From Ignavibacteriota bacterium (GTDB lineage: Bacteria > Bacteroidota > Ignavibacteria > UBA10030 > UBA6906), in contig JADJHP010000021.1 of NCBI GenBank assembly GCA_016707525.1, positions 1-64,000 of the forward strand: a stretch of DNA of 64,000 bases. The letters are read 5' to 3'. The translations under genes were made by a program, and so were the position numbers. Positions 17,385 to 26,812 of this stretch are shown piece after piece. The notes under the pieces are model-generated. The model saw nothing but the letters and a program-made list of their open reading frames with translations. It had not been told where the DNA came from and ran no database searches. Position 1 is the first letter of the stretch. Each line of letters starts with the position of its first letter.

Positions 17385-19193
17385 ATGAAACACTTGTTCT
17401 CTTTCCTGGCACTCATCGCGCTCGTCGCGCTGTGTGCCATGCCGATGCACCAGGTGGCAATGGCCGCGGGCGACACCCTCGTCGTCCTCGCCACGCCTCC
17501 CGGTAACATCAACAACGTGATCAACGGTGACACGCTGACCGGCGGTCTCCGTGCGCATCCGGATCGCGTGTACAAGCTGCGCCGCGGTAACGTGTACCAG
17601 GTCACCGAGCCGATCAAGGTGAACGGTTCGATCCGCATCGTTGCGAACGACACCACCGCAGGTCTCCGTCCGCCGGTCCTCGCTCCTGGTATCCTTCTCG
17701 ACAACTCGTCCGTCGATCACTTCTTCAATTTCATCGGCAAGGGCGCCACGGTCGAGATGACCAACCTGTACCTCCTGTCGGTCCGTTCCGATCAGAACTG
17801 GCTGGGCTGGAGCGACGGTATCCGCATCAACGCCGACAGCGTCAAGATCAAGCTGCGCAGCGTTGTGTTCGATGGTTGGAGCGATGCCGGTATCCGTATC
17901 GATGCACATTGGACCCGGATGGACGTGCAGGATTGCATGTTCCGTAACCACCAGCACTCCTCGTCGTGGTTTGGCGGCCAGCCCTTCATGACGGGCTCCC
18001 CGATCGCGTTGGACACGGTGAAGTTCATCAACAATAGCTTCTTCGCGAACAACTCGTATCTGTGGTCGATCCGCGGTTATGATGTGAAGTCCATCTTCGA
18101 GCACAACACGCTGGTGTACGGCACGGTGAACCCGTTCCTCACCCGCCAGGGCTCGCACCTCTTCATCAAGAACAACCTGTTCTACGCCATGCACGCCATG
18201 GGCGGAAACCCGGATCACGTGTGGGGCGGTTGGTTCCTGAACTATCCGGACACCACCTCGTCCGGTATCGTCCAGATCCGTTCGAAGATGACGTGGCAGG
18301 CAATCGAGACGACCGGACCGGAAGTGTATGTTGACTCTGCACACGGCGTGTATGCACCGATGGTCGCAGCGTCCAACCGTTCGCTCGACCTCCGCAACAA
18401 CTACTGGTACCTCCCCACGACGCTGACCGGCTTCTATCAGGCCTACAACGACACGACCACCAAGTTCGACAGCCTTGACTACCAGCAGTATGGTCTTGGC
18501 CAGAAGGGCTGGATCAAACGCATCCTGGTCTCCCCGACCTGGATCAACCAGATGAGCGGCAAGGTCGTGGATAGCGTCATCGTTGCACAGGGCGGTACGG
18601 TCATCAACAGCGGTAACAACCTCAACACGGATCCTGGATTCGGTTCGACGGTCACCCCGCACATGGCCAAGCTGATCGCGTATGTGAACAAGATCTCCAC
18701 GGGTACGCTGGATTCGACGTGGCACTACAAGGGCACCAGCGGCGTTCTGTATCCGCCGACCTGGCCGCTGCCGGAAAACCTCGCCTACACGAACACTGCC
18801 ATGCAGACGGCAGGTTCGGATGGTTTCCCGATCGGTGACCTGAACTGGTTCCCGGCAAAGAAGGCCCAGTGGCTGCTGACGGATGTCCGTCCGGTCGACA
18901 ACATTGTTCCGGATGCATTCACGCTGGATCAGAACTACCCGAATCCGTTCAACCCGACGACCCAGATCACGTTCTCGCTGAAGAGCAACGAGCAGGTGTC
19001 GCTGGTGGTCTACAACATGCTGGGCCAGCAGGTCCGCACGTTGGTCAATGGTCAGGAAATGGCCGCGGGTTCCTATTCCGCGACGTGGAATGGCCTCGAC
19101 GATCGCGGCTTCCAGATGGCAAGCGGTGCGTATGTGTACCGCCTCCAGACGAAGTCGTTCTCGATGACCCGCACCATGATGCTGCTGAAGTAA
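17385..19193 (+). CDS. T9SS-sorted secreted beta-helix (pectate-lyase-like) protein, 602 aa
   Basis: The ATG at 17385 is preceded by TAAGGAG. Signal peptide MKHLFSFLALIALVALCAMP. The central part (about 60-330) has repeated short beta-strand turns of right-handed parallel beta-helix type (IRINADSVKIKLRSVVFDGW, GIRIDAHWTRMDVQDCMFRN, FINNSFFANNSYLWSIRGYD, FEHNTLVY, FIKNNLFY). The last 80 residues are a full type A T9SS sorting domain (FTLDQNYPNPFNPTTQITFS, then VYNMLGQQVRTLVNGQ and GAYVYRLQT), ending in TRTMMLLK. It is probably secreted or surface-anchored and either binds or cleaves a polysaccharide (inference). It lies about 150 bases after the TonB receptor and ends at a strong terminator. 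With the ROK gene these form one regulated uptake operon. Confidence 0.85.
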   Translation: MKHLFSFLALIALVALCAMPMHQVAMAAGDTLVVLATPPGNINNVINGDTLTGGLRAHPDRVYKLRRGNVYQVTEPIKVNGSIRIVANDTTAGLRPPVLAPGILLDNSSVDHFFNFIGKGATVEMTNLYLLSVRSDQNWLGWSDGIRINADSVKIKLRSVVFDGWSDAGIRIDAHWTRMDVQDCMFRNHQHSSSWFGGQPFMTGSPIALDTVKFINNSFFANNSYLWSIRGYDVKSIFEHNTLVYGTVNPFLTRQGSHLFIKNNLFYAMHAMGGNPDHVWGGWFLNYPDTTSSGIVQIRSKMTWQAIETTGPEVYVDSAHGVYAPMVAASNRSLDLRNNYWYLPTTLTGFYQAYNDTTTKFDSLDYQQYGLGQKGWIKRILVSPTWINQMSGKVVDSVIVAQGGTVINSGNNLNTDPGFGSTVTPHMAKLIAYVNKISTGTLDSTWHYKGTSGVLYPPTWPLPENLAYTNTAMQTAGSDGFPIGDLNWFPAKKAQWLLTDVRPVDNIVPDAFTLDQNYPNPFNPTTQITFSLKSNEQVSLVVYNMLGQQVRTLVNGQEMAAGSYSATWNGLDDRGFQMASGAYVYRLQTKSFSMTRTMMLLK

Positions 19194-19229
19194 CACCGAC
19201 CCGGCCGTTCCAACGGCCCGTCGTACAAA

Positions 19230-19260
19230 GGACGCCCCGCGAGATGCGGGGCGTCCTTTT
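19230..19260 (+). terminator. Intrinsic terminator after the T9SS beta-helix gene
   Basis: Perfect 11-bp stem (GGACGCCCCGC / GCGGGGCGTCC), loop GAGAT, followed by TTTT and preceded by AAA, which lengthens the pairing. A textbook Rho-independent terminator closing the ROK-TonB-beta-helix operon. Confidence 0.9.
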
Positions 19261-19284
19261 GTGTCCACACGGGGTCTACTAAAT

Positions 19285-19847
19285 GCAGGGGCGGTGCATG
19301 GCTATGAACAATGCAGGGGCGGTGCATGCCGCCACCTGCCACCGATGTCCAGTCCGCCCCGACGCCGTTCGACCACGGGGCGGGCATGGCCACGAACAGT
19401 GTGGGCGGGCCACGGGCGGGCATGGCGGCAGACGCGTTGCTGCCGGTCGGCAGGCCACAAAGTGTACGGGCGGTGCATGGCTATGAACAGTGTAGGGGCG
19501 GTGCATGCACCGCCCACAAGATACACCGATGTCCATGTCGACAGACCACCGATGCCGTTGTCTGCCACGGTCCCCCGGCCACGGCCGCAATGGACCCACC
19601 GACGTCATCGTATCCCACGGTCCCTGGGGCATAGCCACAAACAGTGTAGGGGCGGTGCATGCACCGCCCCTACACAAGATACACCGATGTCCATGTCGAC
19701 AGACCACCGACGCCGTGTCGCCACGGTCCCGGGGGCACGCGGGCTGGCTACAACAGTGTAGGGGCGGTGCATGCACCCCTACAAGATACCGATGTCCATG
19801 TCACAGACCCGGTCAACCGCCCACCGACGCCGTCGTCTTGTACGCCC
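19285..19847. repeat. Array of palindromic repeats (core GGGGCGGTGCATGCACCGCC)
   Basis: This gene-free stretch contains six copies of a G(T/C)AGGGGCGGTGCATG element (starting near 19285, 19312, 19464, 19491, 19645 and 19757). The copy at 19644-19675 is a perfect 32-base palindrome with 16-base arms and no loop. Between them recurs a second element, ACCGATGTCCATGTCGACAG followed by ACCACCGA(T/C)GCCGT (near 19525 and 19682, partial near 19341 and 19788), giving an irregular 110-155 base period. The array begins just after the operon terminator and runs to the stop codon of the next, convergent gene. Related copies occur at 55571 and 57327. It looks like a REP/MITE-type intergenic repeat family rather than genes. 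Confidence 0.85.
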
Positions 19848-22382
19848 CTACTTCCGCACGACGAACTCCCCACTCCCCGCCGACCAGTCCAACCCGAAGA
19901 ACCCGGTCATCAGGATCCCATCGTTCCCCTTCGTCAACACTTCCGGCGTGAACACCGTGACATCAGGAAGCCCTAAACCGGGCTCCAGATAGCGGACAAT
20001 ATGCGTGAGGCGCATCCCTTCCAGACCGGTACCCGAAACCGCGCCGACGGAAGCGATGGCACTGCCAGCACGCGGACGGACAAAGATCGCACAAATGTCG
20101 TCGTCCTTCACTGTCCGGCCCGGCATCTCCACCCGCCCCCGGTCCACCTGTACCGGAGAATCCGCAAGGAGCGACTTCCACAGCTTGTTCGTGCGGCGGT
20201 TGCCGTACAGGATCACGTTCCGGTCGGGCTCTTTCGACGGATCATACCCGGTATCCGCGAAGACGTCCACGGCTCCGTTCCCCTGATACCACAACTTCTC
20301 CGCATCGTACCGGGCACGCTCGTACGCCCAGGCATTCTCCTCGTCATTCCCACCGGTACCGTACACCAGCACCACCCGGTTGCGGAATGCTTCCTTGAAT
20401 GTCCCATACCGTCCTGCACCCTTTGCGGACGGCGACGCTGCGGCCACCTGACCCCAGTTCCCCGCAACCTTTGCGAACCAGAACCGATCCGCCGACGGAT
20501 CCACATCCTTCACCGCGATCTTCTGGCCATCCAGATCAACCATCGGCGTTCCCCGGAGGTCCAGCAGGTCGCGATCGAGGCCCAATCGCTGCACGTTCTC
20601 CGTCGTGCCCCGCACCTGATTGGCAGCCGGAATGCTCGCGATCTTCACCGTGCTCAGCTCCAGCTGCCGCTCCTGCGCTTCGATCGTCAGCCAGTTGTCG
20701 CGCGCCGAGATCCCCGGATTGGCGGTCATGAAATTGATCGTGCGCACACGGTCCTTGCCCGGACGGGTGTGCCGCGCGAAGAAGTCGAACAACGGACGCC
20801 AGTCGACGCAATCCGCACCGGGATCCTCGGAATTGTCCCACCAGTGCCCGGCTCCCGGCTCTTCATGATACTCGAAGTCGTGATGGAACGTCTTCAACCG
20901 TTCCATCATGAGATACGATTGCTGCGGCGGTACGTTGTCATCCTTGTCGCCGTGGATGATGTACACGCCAAGGTGGGCATAGTTCGTGGCGATCGACGGC
21001 AGGTCGCTCGGCTTCGCGGACCGCAACAGCATGCGCTGCACGGGGCTGGAGTCGGGCGTGGAGCCGGCAAAACGGTACGACTGGAACGTGATCCACCCGG
21101 CACTGGGCCCGATCGCCGCGAACTTGTCCGGATACGTCGCGCTCATGAACCATGTGCCATGGCCACCCATCGAATGCCCCGTCAGGTACACACGATCGGG
21201 ATCGGTGCCATAGTTCTTCTCTGCGATGGCCTTCACTTCGAGGGCATCCAGCCGCCCCCAGTCCTCCCACGAGAATCCGTACGGCCTGCGGTTCGTGGGT
21301 GCGATGTGCACACCCCATGATTTCGGGGCATACGAACGGGCCTGGTTGATCGCCTCGACTCCCGCTCCGTGCAGGGACAGGAACAGGGCGGGTTTTCCGG
21401 CGATCGCGTTCTTCGCCTGCGGCATCACCGCGTAGTATTGCACACTGCCGTCGGTGGTACTGATGAAGGTCTCCTGCCGCGCTTCATAGGGATCCACCGC
21501 GCGGATCGTGATGCTCACCGTGTCCATCACGTTCGCCGATGCGCCACGCCCCGCGAGAAGCCGGAGCGCCAGGGAACGATCCCCCTTCGCATCCGCGGTC
21601 ACGCGCACCCGGAACGGCACCTTGCGCACGCCCATGGCGGGCACATCAGGGACGGCGGTCGTATCGGTCGCCCCACCGGCCACGCTGCTCACCAGCCGGG
21701 CACCGCTCACCGTCTTGCCTGTCGCATTCACGAGAACGATCGCCCCCGGGGCATCCAGCGGTTGCCCGACAACTGCATCAGGGATCGTGAGGTCGTTCGC
21801 GTTGAAGGCGACCGGACGCGACGGCGGGTAGAGCTTGATCTTCAACCCACCACGCGTGAACCTGAACAGCAACAGGTTCTTCCCCTTCACGAGGTCGACC
21901 GGCACGCGGGAATAATCATCGTGCGGCTCCCACGCCTCACGCTGATCCTTCTGCTGATACTGGTTGCCGACCCGGGGTGTGCCATTCACATACACGTAAT
22001 CATGGCCCATACCTTCCAGGATCATGCGGGCGGGCTCCGTACGCTCCAGGGTCACGGCAATGAAGCGTTCCGTACCGTACGAGCCTTTGAACCATCCTCT
22101 GGCATCCGGTTGCTCACGCGCCCAACGGGCCTCCCCTCCATCGGGGAACTTCACCACTTCGCCGTCCGCGGGGGCCGACGAACGTCCTTTCACGAACCAT
22201 CCGTCCAACGGTGTCGCCATCACCACGCTGGTCGCCATCCGTCGCGGCAGCGTCAGGCCCATCGCCTCGCGGACCACCAGCGTATCTGCGGCATGCATCG
22301 ACGGCAAACCGCCGGCGAGCACGAATGCCGCTCCGCCAAGCGCCAGGCGCCTGAGGGACCGGCCAAGAGTGTGTTCAGTCAT
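19848..22382 (-). CDS. Secreted alpha/beta hydrolase (prolyl-oligopeptidase/esterase family), 844 aa
   Basis: The ATG at 22382 is chosen because AAAGGA lies six bases upstream; a closer ATG overlaps the previous stop. A twin-Arg-like/Sec leader (GRSLRRLALGGAAFVLAGGL) points to export. The N-terminal 330 residues form beta-sandwich domains (DYVYVNGTPRVGNQYQ). The hydrolase core follows, with PALFLSLHGAGVE, the nucleophile elbow LTGHSMGGHGTWFMS (Ser in GHSMGG), the acid in IIHGDKDDNVPP and the base His in EEPGAGHWWDN. A C-terminal domain of about 280 residues follows. Such proteins are often carbohydrate esterases or peptidases in polysaccharide utilisation loci. It lies 11 bases after the GH130 gene, so an acetyl- or feruloyl-esterase role on the same glycan is plausible, not proven. 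Confidence 0.8.
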   Translation of the reverse strand: MTEHTLGRSLRRLALGGAAFVLAGGLPSMHAADTLVVREAMGLTLPRRMATSVVMATPLDGWFVKGRSSAPADGEVVKFPDGGEARWAREQPDARGWFKGSYGTERFIAVTLERTEPARMILEGMGHDYVYVNGTPRVGNQYQQKDQREAWEPHDDYSRVPVDLVKGKNLLLFRFTRGGLKIKLYPPSRPVAFNANDLTIPDAVVGQPLDAPGAIVLVNATGKTVSGARLVSSVAGGATDTTAVPDVPAMGVRKVPFRVRVTADAKGDRSLALRLLAGRGASANVMDTVSITIRAVDPYEARQETFISTTDGSVQYYAVMPQAKNAIAGKPALFLSLHGAGVEAINQARSYAPKSWGVHIAPTNRRPYGFSWEDWGRLDALEVKAIAEKNYGTDPDRVYLTGHSMGGHGTWFMSATYPDKFAAIGPSAGWITFQSYRFAGSTPDSSPVQRMLLRSAKPSDLPSIATNYAHLGVYIIHGDKDDNVPPQQSYLMMERLKTFHHDFEYHEEPGAGHWWDNSEDPGADCVDWRPLFDFFARHTRPGKDRVRTINFMTANPGISARDNWLTIEAQERQLELSTVKIASIPAANQVRGTTENVQRLGLDRDLLDLRGTPMVDLDGQKIAVKDVDPSADRFWFAKVAGNWGQVAAASPSAKGAGRYGTFKEAFRNRVVLVYGTGGNDEENAWAYERARYDAEKLWYQGNGAVDVFADTGYDPSKEPDRNVILYGNRRTNKLWKSLLADSPVQVDRGRVEMPGRTVKDDDICAIFVRPRAGSAIASVGAVSGTGLEGMRLTHIVRYLEPGLGLPDVTVFTPEVLTKGNDGILMTGFFGLDWSAGSGEFVVRK

Positions 22383-22393
22383 TGGTGTTCCTT

Positions 22394-23377
22394 TCATTGT
22401 CCAACCACGGGGATCGGTCCCTCCATCGCCGCGTCGATGAGCTCCTGCACCGTTGCCGTCGCGAGCCCCACGACCGTGTCCGCGGCACCATAGTATACCT
22501 TCACTTCGCTGTCGGGCAGGGCATACCCGTCGGCGTCAAAGTGCTCCACGATCATCCCGCTCGGGAAGACCACGTTCGGGACCTGACCGGCAAGTTCCCA
22601 GATCTCGCGCGGCTCGAGGATGTTGCACCGGCAGCGGCCCAACACCTTCGCCGGATCCGCCAGGTCCAGCAGGATCACCCCTGCCTGATAGATGTTGGCG
22701 CTTCCGAAATGCGTCGCAACACCATGGTAGATGTGCAGCCATCCCCGGCGTGTCTTCACCGGCGGCGGGCCGGAGCCGATGAGTTCGTCCCAGTAGTGGA
22801 ATCGTCCGCTGATCAGCGGCGCGATCCGCGTCCATGCGATCATGTCGGATGAGGACGAGAGCCAGATCGTGTTGCCGGTGCGCACACCGCCTTCCACTTC
22901 CGACTTGTTGGGGCGGTCCATGCGCATGTACTTCCCGCCGATCGTCTCGGGGAACAGCACGCCATTCCTCGTATCGTCCTGCGTGGTGATGCCGAGGAAC
23001 GTGAACGACCGGAAGTCCTTCGTGCTGGCAAGGCCCAGATGGCACGCACCTTCCATATCCATCGCGAACATCGCGTAGACCGTATCACCGAATGCCGTCA
23101 GCCGGCCGTCGTACACATGATACACGCGCTGGCCGACCTTCTCCATCCCCTTCAGATCGACGACCGTGTCGTGGACCTTGAACCGGATCCCATCCGGGCT
23201 TTCGGCGACGATGAAGCCGGTCTCGCGTGAACGGCTCTGGACGCGCAGGAGCAGATAGTACTTGCCCTTAAACTTGATCGCTCCGGGGTTGAAGACCGAG
23301 GAGACGTCGGTGTACTCCGGCGGTATGGCGGGGACGTCCGCCCGCGTGACGACCGGGTTGTGTGGTGATCGTTTCAT
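22394..23377 (-). CDS. GH130 family beta-mannoside phosphorylase/hydrolase, 327 aa
   Basis: Five-bladed beta-propeller glycosidase of family GH130. Recognisable family positions: SSVFNPGAIKFKGKYYLLLR (about 26-45), the VYDGRLT segment carrying the catalytic Asp (about 88-94), NGVLFPETIGGKYMRMDRP (phosphate/substrate region) and GWLHIYHGV near residue 213. Members phosphorolyse or hydrolyse beta-1,4- or beta-1,2-mannosides, including Man-GlcNAc from N-glycan cores and mannobiose (established for the family). No signal peptide, so it is cytoplasmic. It sits between the SSS symporter (18 bases upstream) and the esterase (11 bases downstream), so imported mannosides are probably its substrate. 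Subfamily and bond specificity cannot be decided here. Confidence 0.85.
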   Translation of the reverse strand: MKRSPHNPVVTRADVPAIPPEYTDVSSVFNPGAIKFKGKYYLLLRVQSRSRETGFIVAESPDGIRFKVHDTVVDLKGMEKVGQRVYHVYDGRLTAFGDTVYAMFAMDMEGACHLGLASTKDFRSFTFLGITTQDDTRNGVLFPETIGGKYMRMDRPNKSEVEGGVRTGNTIWLSSSSDMIAWTRIAPLISGRFHYWDELIGSGPPPVKTRRGWLHIYHGVATHFGSANIYQAGVILLDLADPAKVLGRCRCNILEPREIWELAGQVPNVVFPSGMIVEHFDADGYALPDSEVKVYYGAADTVVGLATATVQELIDAAMEGPIPVVGQ

Positions 23378-23395
23378 GGGATGAGCTTCACTCCG

Positions 23396-25321
23396 TCATT
23401 CGTTGGGATCGCGTTTCACAAAGCCGTCGTCCTGGTGATTCCGCACCGCCGTCGCCAGGCGTTTCAACATATCCTTCAGGTCGCGGGTGCCGCCGATGGT
23501 GAACCAGATGATGATCCCCACCGATGCGACGGTGTTGATCATGATGAACCATTTCCAGAAGGTCATCCAGGTGGAATCCGCCACTTCGGTCGTCAGGTTC
23601 GTCCAGGTGCCGACCAGGAAGATCGCCGCCCAAATGAAGGTCCAGGCGTACGCAGCAATGTAGATGATCTTGTCGCCGCGCGTGAATTCCTTCCCCATGC
23701 CCAGCATCTTGAGTCCGCGCGAAGGGGCCTCGCCAACGACCTGTGCTTCTTCCACCGCATAGACGCCCTTGTGGAGCATCTTGTCCATGTTGAAATCCTT
23801 CTTCCCGCTCAGCAGCGAGACGAGGATGTACACCACCGACGAGGTGAGCATCGCCAGGCCCCAGAACTCCTGGCCGTTGATGAAGAAGTCGGGGTTGATC
23901 TGCTTGGTGATGATACCACCCACGGCGATGACTGAACCGGTGATCAGTGCGCTCCATGCCGCCCCGGTGGTCCCCTTCTTCCAGTACAGGCCGCCAATGA
24001 TCACCGCGCCCGAGCCGCCCGTGAAGATGGCGCCGGTGATGGCGAAGAACAGGAAGATATACTCGCTCTGCTGGAAGACGAGACTGAAGAAGAAGATGAA
24101 GATGCACACGCCGATGATCGACCAGCGGAGGATGCGCAGGTGCTGGGTCGGCTCAAAGGGCTTGTTCCGGAACGGCATCACGACGTCCTGAATGAAGATG
24201 CTCCCCCACGAGTGCAGATACGCATCGTGGGTCCCGATGGTCGCCATGAGCATCACGGCGGTCAACGCACCCATCATGCCGATCGGCAGGATCGACGCGA
24301 GGACCACCGGAACGGTCAGCTGGGTCCTGATGGCATTCGAATCGACCCCCTGGAGAAGCCCAGTCACCTGGGCGGCCGTGGCGGTCCAGTCCGGATGATG
24401 CATGATCGTATACGCGATCACGGGGATGAAATACAACATGAGCCACTTAGGGATGTCGCGGTAGTTCCCCAGCACCTCGCCCATCTTTGCCTCATGGGCG
24501 CTCTTGGCCGAGGAGTTATATCCCTGCGTACCCTGCCACGACATCTTTCCGTAGATCACGCCCGCCATGCCGATCAGGAAGTACCAGAAATTGAAGTCCT
24601 TGGTCTGGCTTGTGTGGAACGGGTTGATCAGCGATGCATCGGCGGGGGCCATGGTCACGGCGGTGAAGATCTGGTCCCATCCGATGATCACCAGGAAGTA
24701 GATCACGAGGACCAGGAACAACGTGTTCGCAAAGATCCCCTGGATGAATTCGGTGATCAGCACGGCCACCTGTCCGCCTGCGAACACGAAGAACAACGCG
24801 ATGCTCAGGAAGACCAGCATCACGACCGGGAACGTCGCGATGTCCAGCCCGAGCAGCATGAACGAATGTGGGAGCCCGCAGAAATAAATGAAGAACCGGG
24901 CCCCGACCGACGGGAACAGGCCGAAGTTCACGAGTCCGGAGGCGAAGGCCAGCATGCCTGCGAAGATGCGGAAGCGCCGGCTGTACCTGATCTCGAAGAA
25001 TTGCGCCACCGTCAGCGCGCGGGTCTGGCGGAAGCGGTAGATGACCCAGCCGGACACCGTGATGCCGAGCAGGACCACGCCCATGCTGAATTCCCACCAG
25101 CGCAGGCTGAACCCGGACACGTAGTACATCTCCCACATGCCGACGATGGTGATGGAGCCGAGCATGGAGATGCCCTGCGATACGGTGATCAGATAGCGTC
25201 CGGCCGACCGGCCCGCCGACAGGAAGTCGGCCACGCTTCGCATGTAGCGGCGGCTGCCACCCACGACGGCGATGAGGAAGATCATCGATCCTACAACGAT
25301 CGCCCAATCAAGGAGGGTCAT
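23396..25321 (-). CDS. Sodium:solute symporter in the mannoside cluster, 641 aa
   Basis: SSS-family inner-membrane carrier, with MTLLDWAIVVGSMIFLIAVV and DFLSAGRSAGRYLITVSQGI at the N-terminus, LTVAQFFEIRYSRRFRIFAG, and a TM8-like region PIGMMGALTAVMLMATIGTH (about 330-350). A soluble stretch near residues 490-535 precedes two further membrane helices. Symporters of this subgroup (COG4146-like, often next to GH130 or GH125 genes) are thought to take up mono- or oligosaccharides. It is encoded between GH125 (21 bases upstream) and GH130 (18 bases downstream) on one strand, so it most likely imports mannose-containing sugars for the GH130 enzyme. It is clearly different from the other SSS protein at 5469. 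Confidence 0.85.
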   Translation of the reverse strand: MTLLDWAIVVGSMIFLIAVVGGSRRYMRSVADFLSAGRSAGRYLITVSQGISMLGSITIVGMWEMYYVSGFSLRWWEFSMGVVLLGITVSGWVIYRFRQTRALTVAQFFEIRYSRRFRIFAGMLAFASGLVNFGLFPSVGARFFIYFCGLPHSFMLLGLDIATFPVVMLVFLSIALFFVFAGGQVAVLITEFIQGIFANTLFLVLVIYFLVIIGWDQIFTAVTMAPADASLINPFHTSQTKDFNFWYFLIGMAGVIYGKMSWQGTQGYNSSAKSAHEAKMGEVLGNYRDIPKWLMLYFIPVIAYTIMHHPDWTATAAQVTGLLQGVDSNAIRTQLTVPVVLASILPIGMMGALTAVMLMATIGTHDAYLHSWGSIFIQDVVMPFRNKPFEPTQHLRILRWSIIGVCIFIFFFSLVFQQSEYIFLFFAITGAIFTGGSGAVIIGGLYWKKGTTGAAWSALITGSVIAVGGIITKQINPDFFINGQEFWGLAMLTSSVVYILVSLLSGKKDFNMDKMLHKGVYAVEEAQVVGEAPSRGLKMLGMGKEFTRGDKIIYIAAYAWTFIWAAIFLVGTWTNLTTEVADSTWMTFWKWFIMINTVASVGIIIWFTIGGTRDLKDMLKRLATAVRNHQDDGFVKRDPNE

Positions 25322-25342
25322 GTGCGCTCTTTCGTTTATTGG

Positions 25343-26737
25343 TCAGGAGTGTACGATCCGGGCCGTCGCGAGCAGCGCGGGACGCCGGGTATGGAGTGTC
25401 ACGATCAATTCGCCGAACAAGGTGTTCGCCCACGCGAACCACGACCGGGTGAAGGTTGCCGGATCGTTCCTGTGGTACGACTCGTGGATGAATCCCGTGC
25501 CCGCATGGGTCGCCACCAGCATCCCGAGGCACCGGAGGATCTCCGTGTCGTCGTCGCTCGTCAGGGCCCGCATGATGATCGACATCGGCCAGATCATATC
25601 GTAGCCCGTATGCGGGCCGCCGATACCCTCGCCTGCCGTGCCCCGGTAGAACCACGGATTCTCCGGGCCCAGGACGAAGGCGCGGGTCCGGCGATAGACC
25701 GGATCGTCGGCCGCCACGCAGCCGAGATACGGCAGCGCAAGCAGGCTGGGGATGTTCGTATCGTCCATGAACAACGCATTCCCGTACCCGTCCACTTCGT
25801 AGGCATAGACCTCTCCCGCCGACGGATGGAGATGCCTTGCATGAGCGGCAAGAGCTCCCGACACCTCATCGGCAAGATCGTCGCATTCCCGGGCGAATGC
25901 CTGTTCGGTGCGCACCGCACGGATGATCTCCGCGATCTGGCGCAGGGACTGTTCGGCGAAGAAATTCGAGGGGATCAGGAACGGGAAGATACAGGCATCA
26001 TCGGAGGGGCGGAACGCTGACTGGATCAGGCCCACGGGACGAGCAGGGTTACCCCGCCCGTACACCGGCATCGAATCGTAGGCCACGTGCGTCACGCGCT
26101 GGAAGGTGTACGGGCCCTGCTGGCCATCCTTCCGCTGCTGCTCCCGGAACGTCTGCACGGTCAGCTGCATCGCGCGCAGCCACGCATCATCGAATACCGA
26201 GGCGTCGCCCGTTGCTTTCCAGTAGCCGTACGCAAGGCGAACGGCATAACAGAGAGAATCGATCTCGAACTTGCGCTCATGCAACTCGGGGCGCATCGTT
26301 GTGAGATCCTTCTCCCAGGGACCGCCGAGCGGGCCATCGTTGAACGCATTGGCGTAGGGATCGATCAGGATGCAGGCGGTCTGCCGGTGGATCACGCCCG
26401 CGATGAGGCGCCGCAGGGGCTTATCATCCACGGCAAGGTGGACGTACGGCCAGACCTGCGCGGTCGAGTCGCGGAGCCACATCGCATCGATGTCACCCGT
26501 GATTACGAACGTATCGGGTTTGCCATCGACGGTGCCGGTCCGCACGGTCGTGTCGAGCGTATTCGGCAGACAGTTCTCGAACATCCATCCGAGTTCTTCA
26601 TCCGCGATCGACCGGCGTACGGTCTGGATCAGTGCTTCGACCGATTCGCTCACGAATGCGCGCTGGCCTGCCGGCGGTCTGCAGGACGTGAAGCCCTTCG
26701 ACGGGTCCGCACCCGTTGTGCCCGGGGAATTTTTCAT
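25343..26737 (-). CDS. GH125 family exo-alpha-1,6-mannosidase, 464 aa
   Basis: (alpha/alpha)6-barrel mannosidase. Family signatures: FVITGDIDAMWLRDSTAQVW (about 78-97) with the DAMWLRDS acid region, FNDGPLGGPWEKD, FLIPSNFFAEQSL, LFMDDTNIPSLLALPYLG (about 325-342) and GGPHTGYDMIWPMSIIMRAL, plus FIHESYHRNDP near the C-terminus. GH125 enzymes remove terminal alpha-1,6-linked mannose (metal independent; established). No signal peptide is seen. The start at 26737 lacks a clear Shine-Dalgarno, and no convincing promoter lies directly upstream on this strand. It heads the run GH125-SSS-GH130-hydrolase with 11-21 base gaps. Its 5' end is back to back with the fucosidase gene. Confidence 0.88.
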   Translation of the reverse strand: MKNSPGTTGADPSKGFTSCRPPAGQRAFVSESVEALIQTVRRSIADEELGWMFENCLPNTLDTTVRTGTVDGKPDTFVITGDIDAMWLRDSTAQVWPYVHLAVDDKPLRRLIAGVIHRQTACILIDPYANAFNDGPLGGPWEKDLTTMRPELHERKFEIDSLCYAVRLAYGYWKATGDASVFDDAWLRAMQLTVQTFREQQRKDGQQGPYTFQRVTHVAYDSMPVYGRGNPARPVGLIQSAFRPSDDACIFPFLIPSNFFAEQSLRQIAEIIRAVRTEQAFARECDDLADEVSGALAAHARHLHPSAGEVYAYEVDGYGNALFMDDTNIPSLLALPYLGCVAADDPVYRRTRAFVLGPENPWFYRGTAGEGIGGPHTGYDMIWPMSIIMRALTSDDDTEILRCLGMLVATHAGTGFIHESYHRNDPATFTRSWFAWANTLFGELIVTLHTRRPALLATARIVHS

Positions 26738-26738
26738 C

Positions 26739-26767
26739 TTGCGTTGCTTCGAATTTTGGAGTATCCT
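26739..26767 (+). promoter_or_regulatory. Possible promoter of the fucosidase gene
   Basis: TTGCGT and TATCCT separated by 17 bases. The start of transcription would fall near 26774, leaving a leader of about 39 bases with a good ribosome site (AAGGAG) before the GTG start at 26813. Confidence 0.4.
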
Positions 26768-26812
26768 TGATGCACCATATCACGCCGTACCAACATGTAA
26801 GGAGATCACGCA

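Noticed and set aside
17355..19268. A 637-codon frame opposite the T9SS beta-helix protein
   Set aside because: Shadow frame: it is nearly as long as the real gene, but its product has no motif and the real gene has signal peptide and sorting domain.
19285..19847. CRISPR array
   Set aside because: The repeats are palindromic, of unequal length and spacing, and the intervals themselves repeat; there are no cas genes.
24140..26020. A 626-codon plus-strand frame opposite the SSS and GH125 genes
   Set aside because: It spans two real genes with family motifs and lacks its own ribosome site or motifs.
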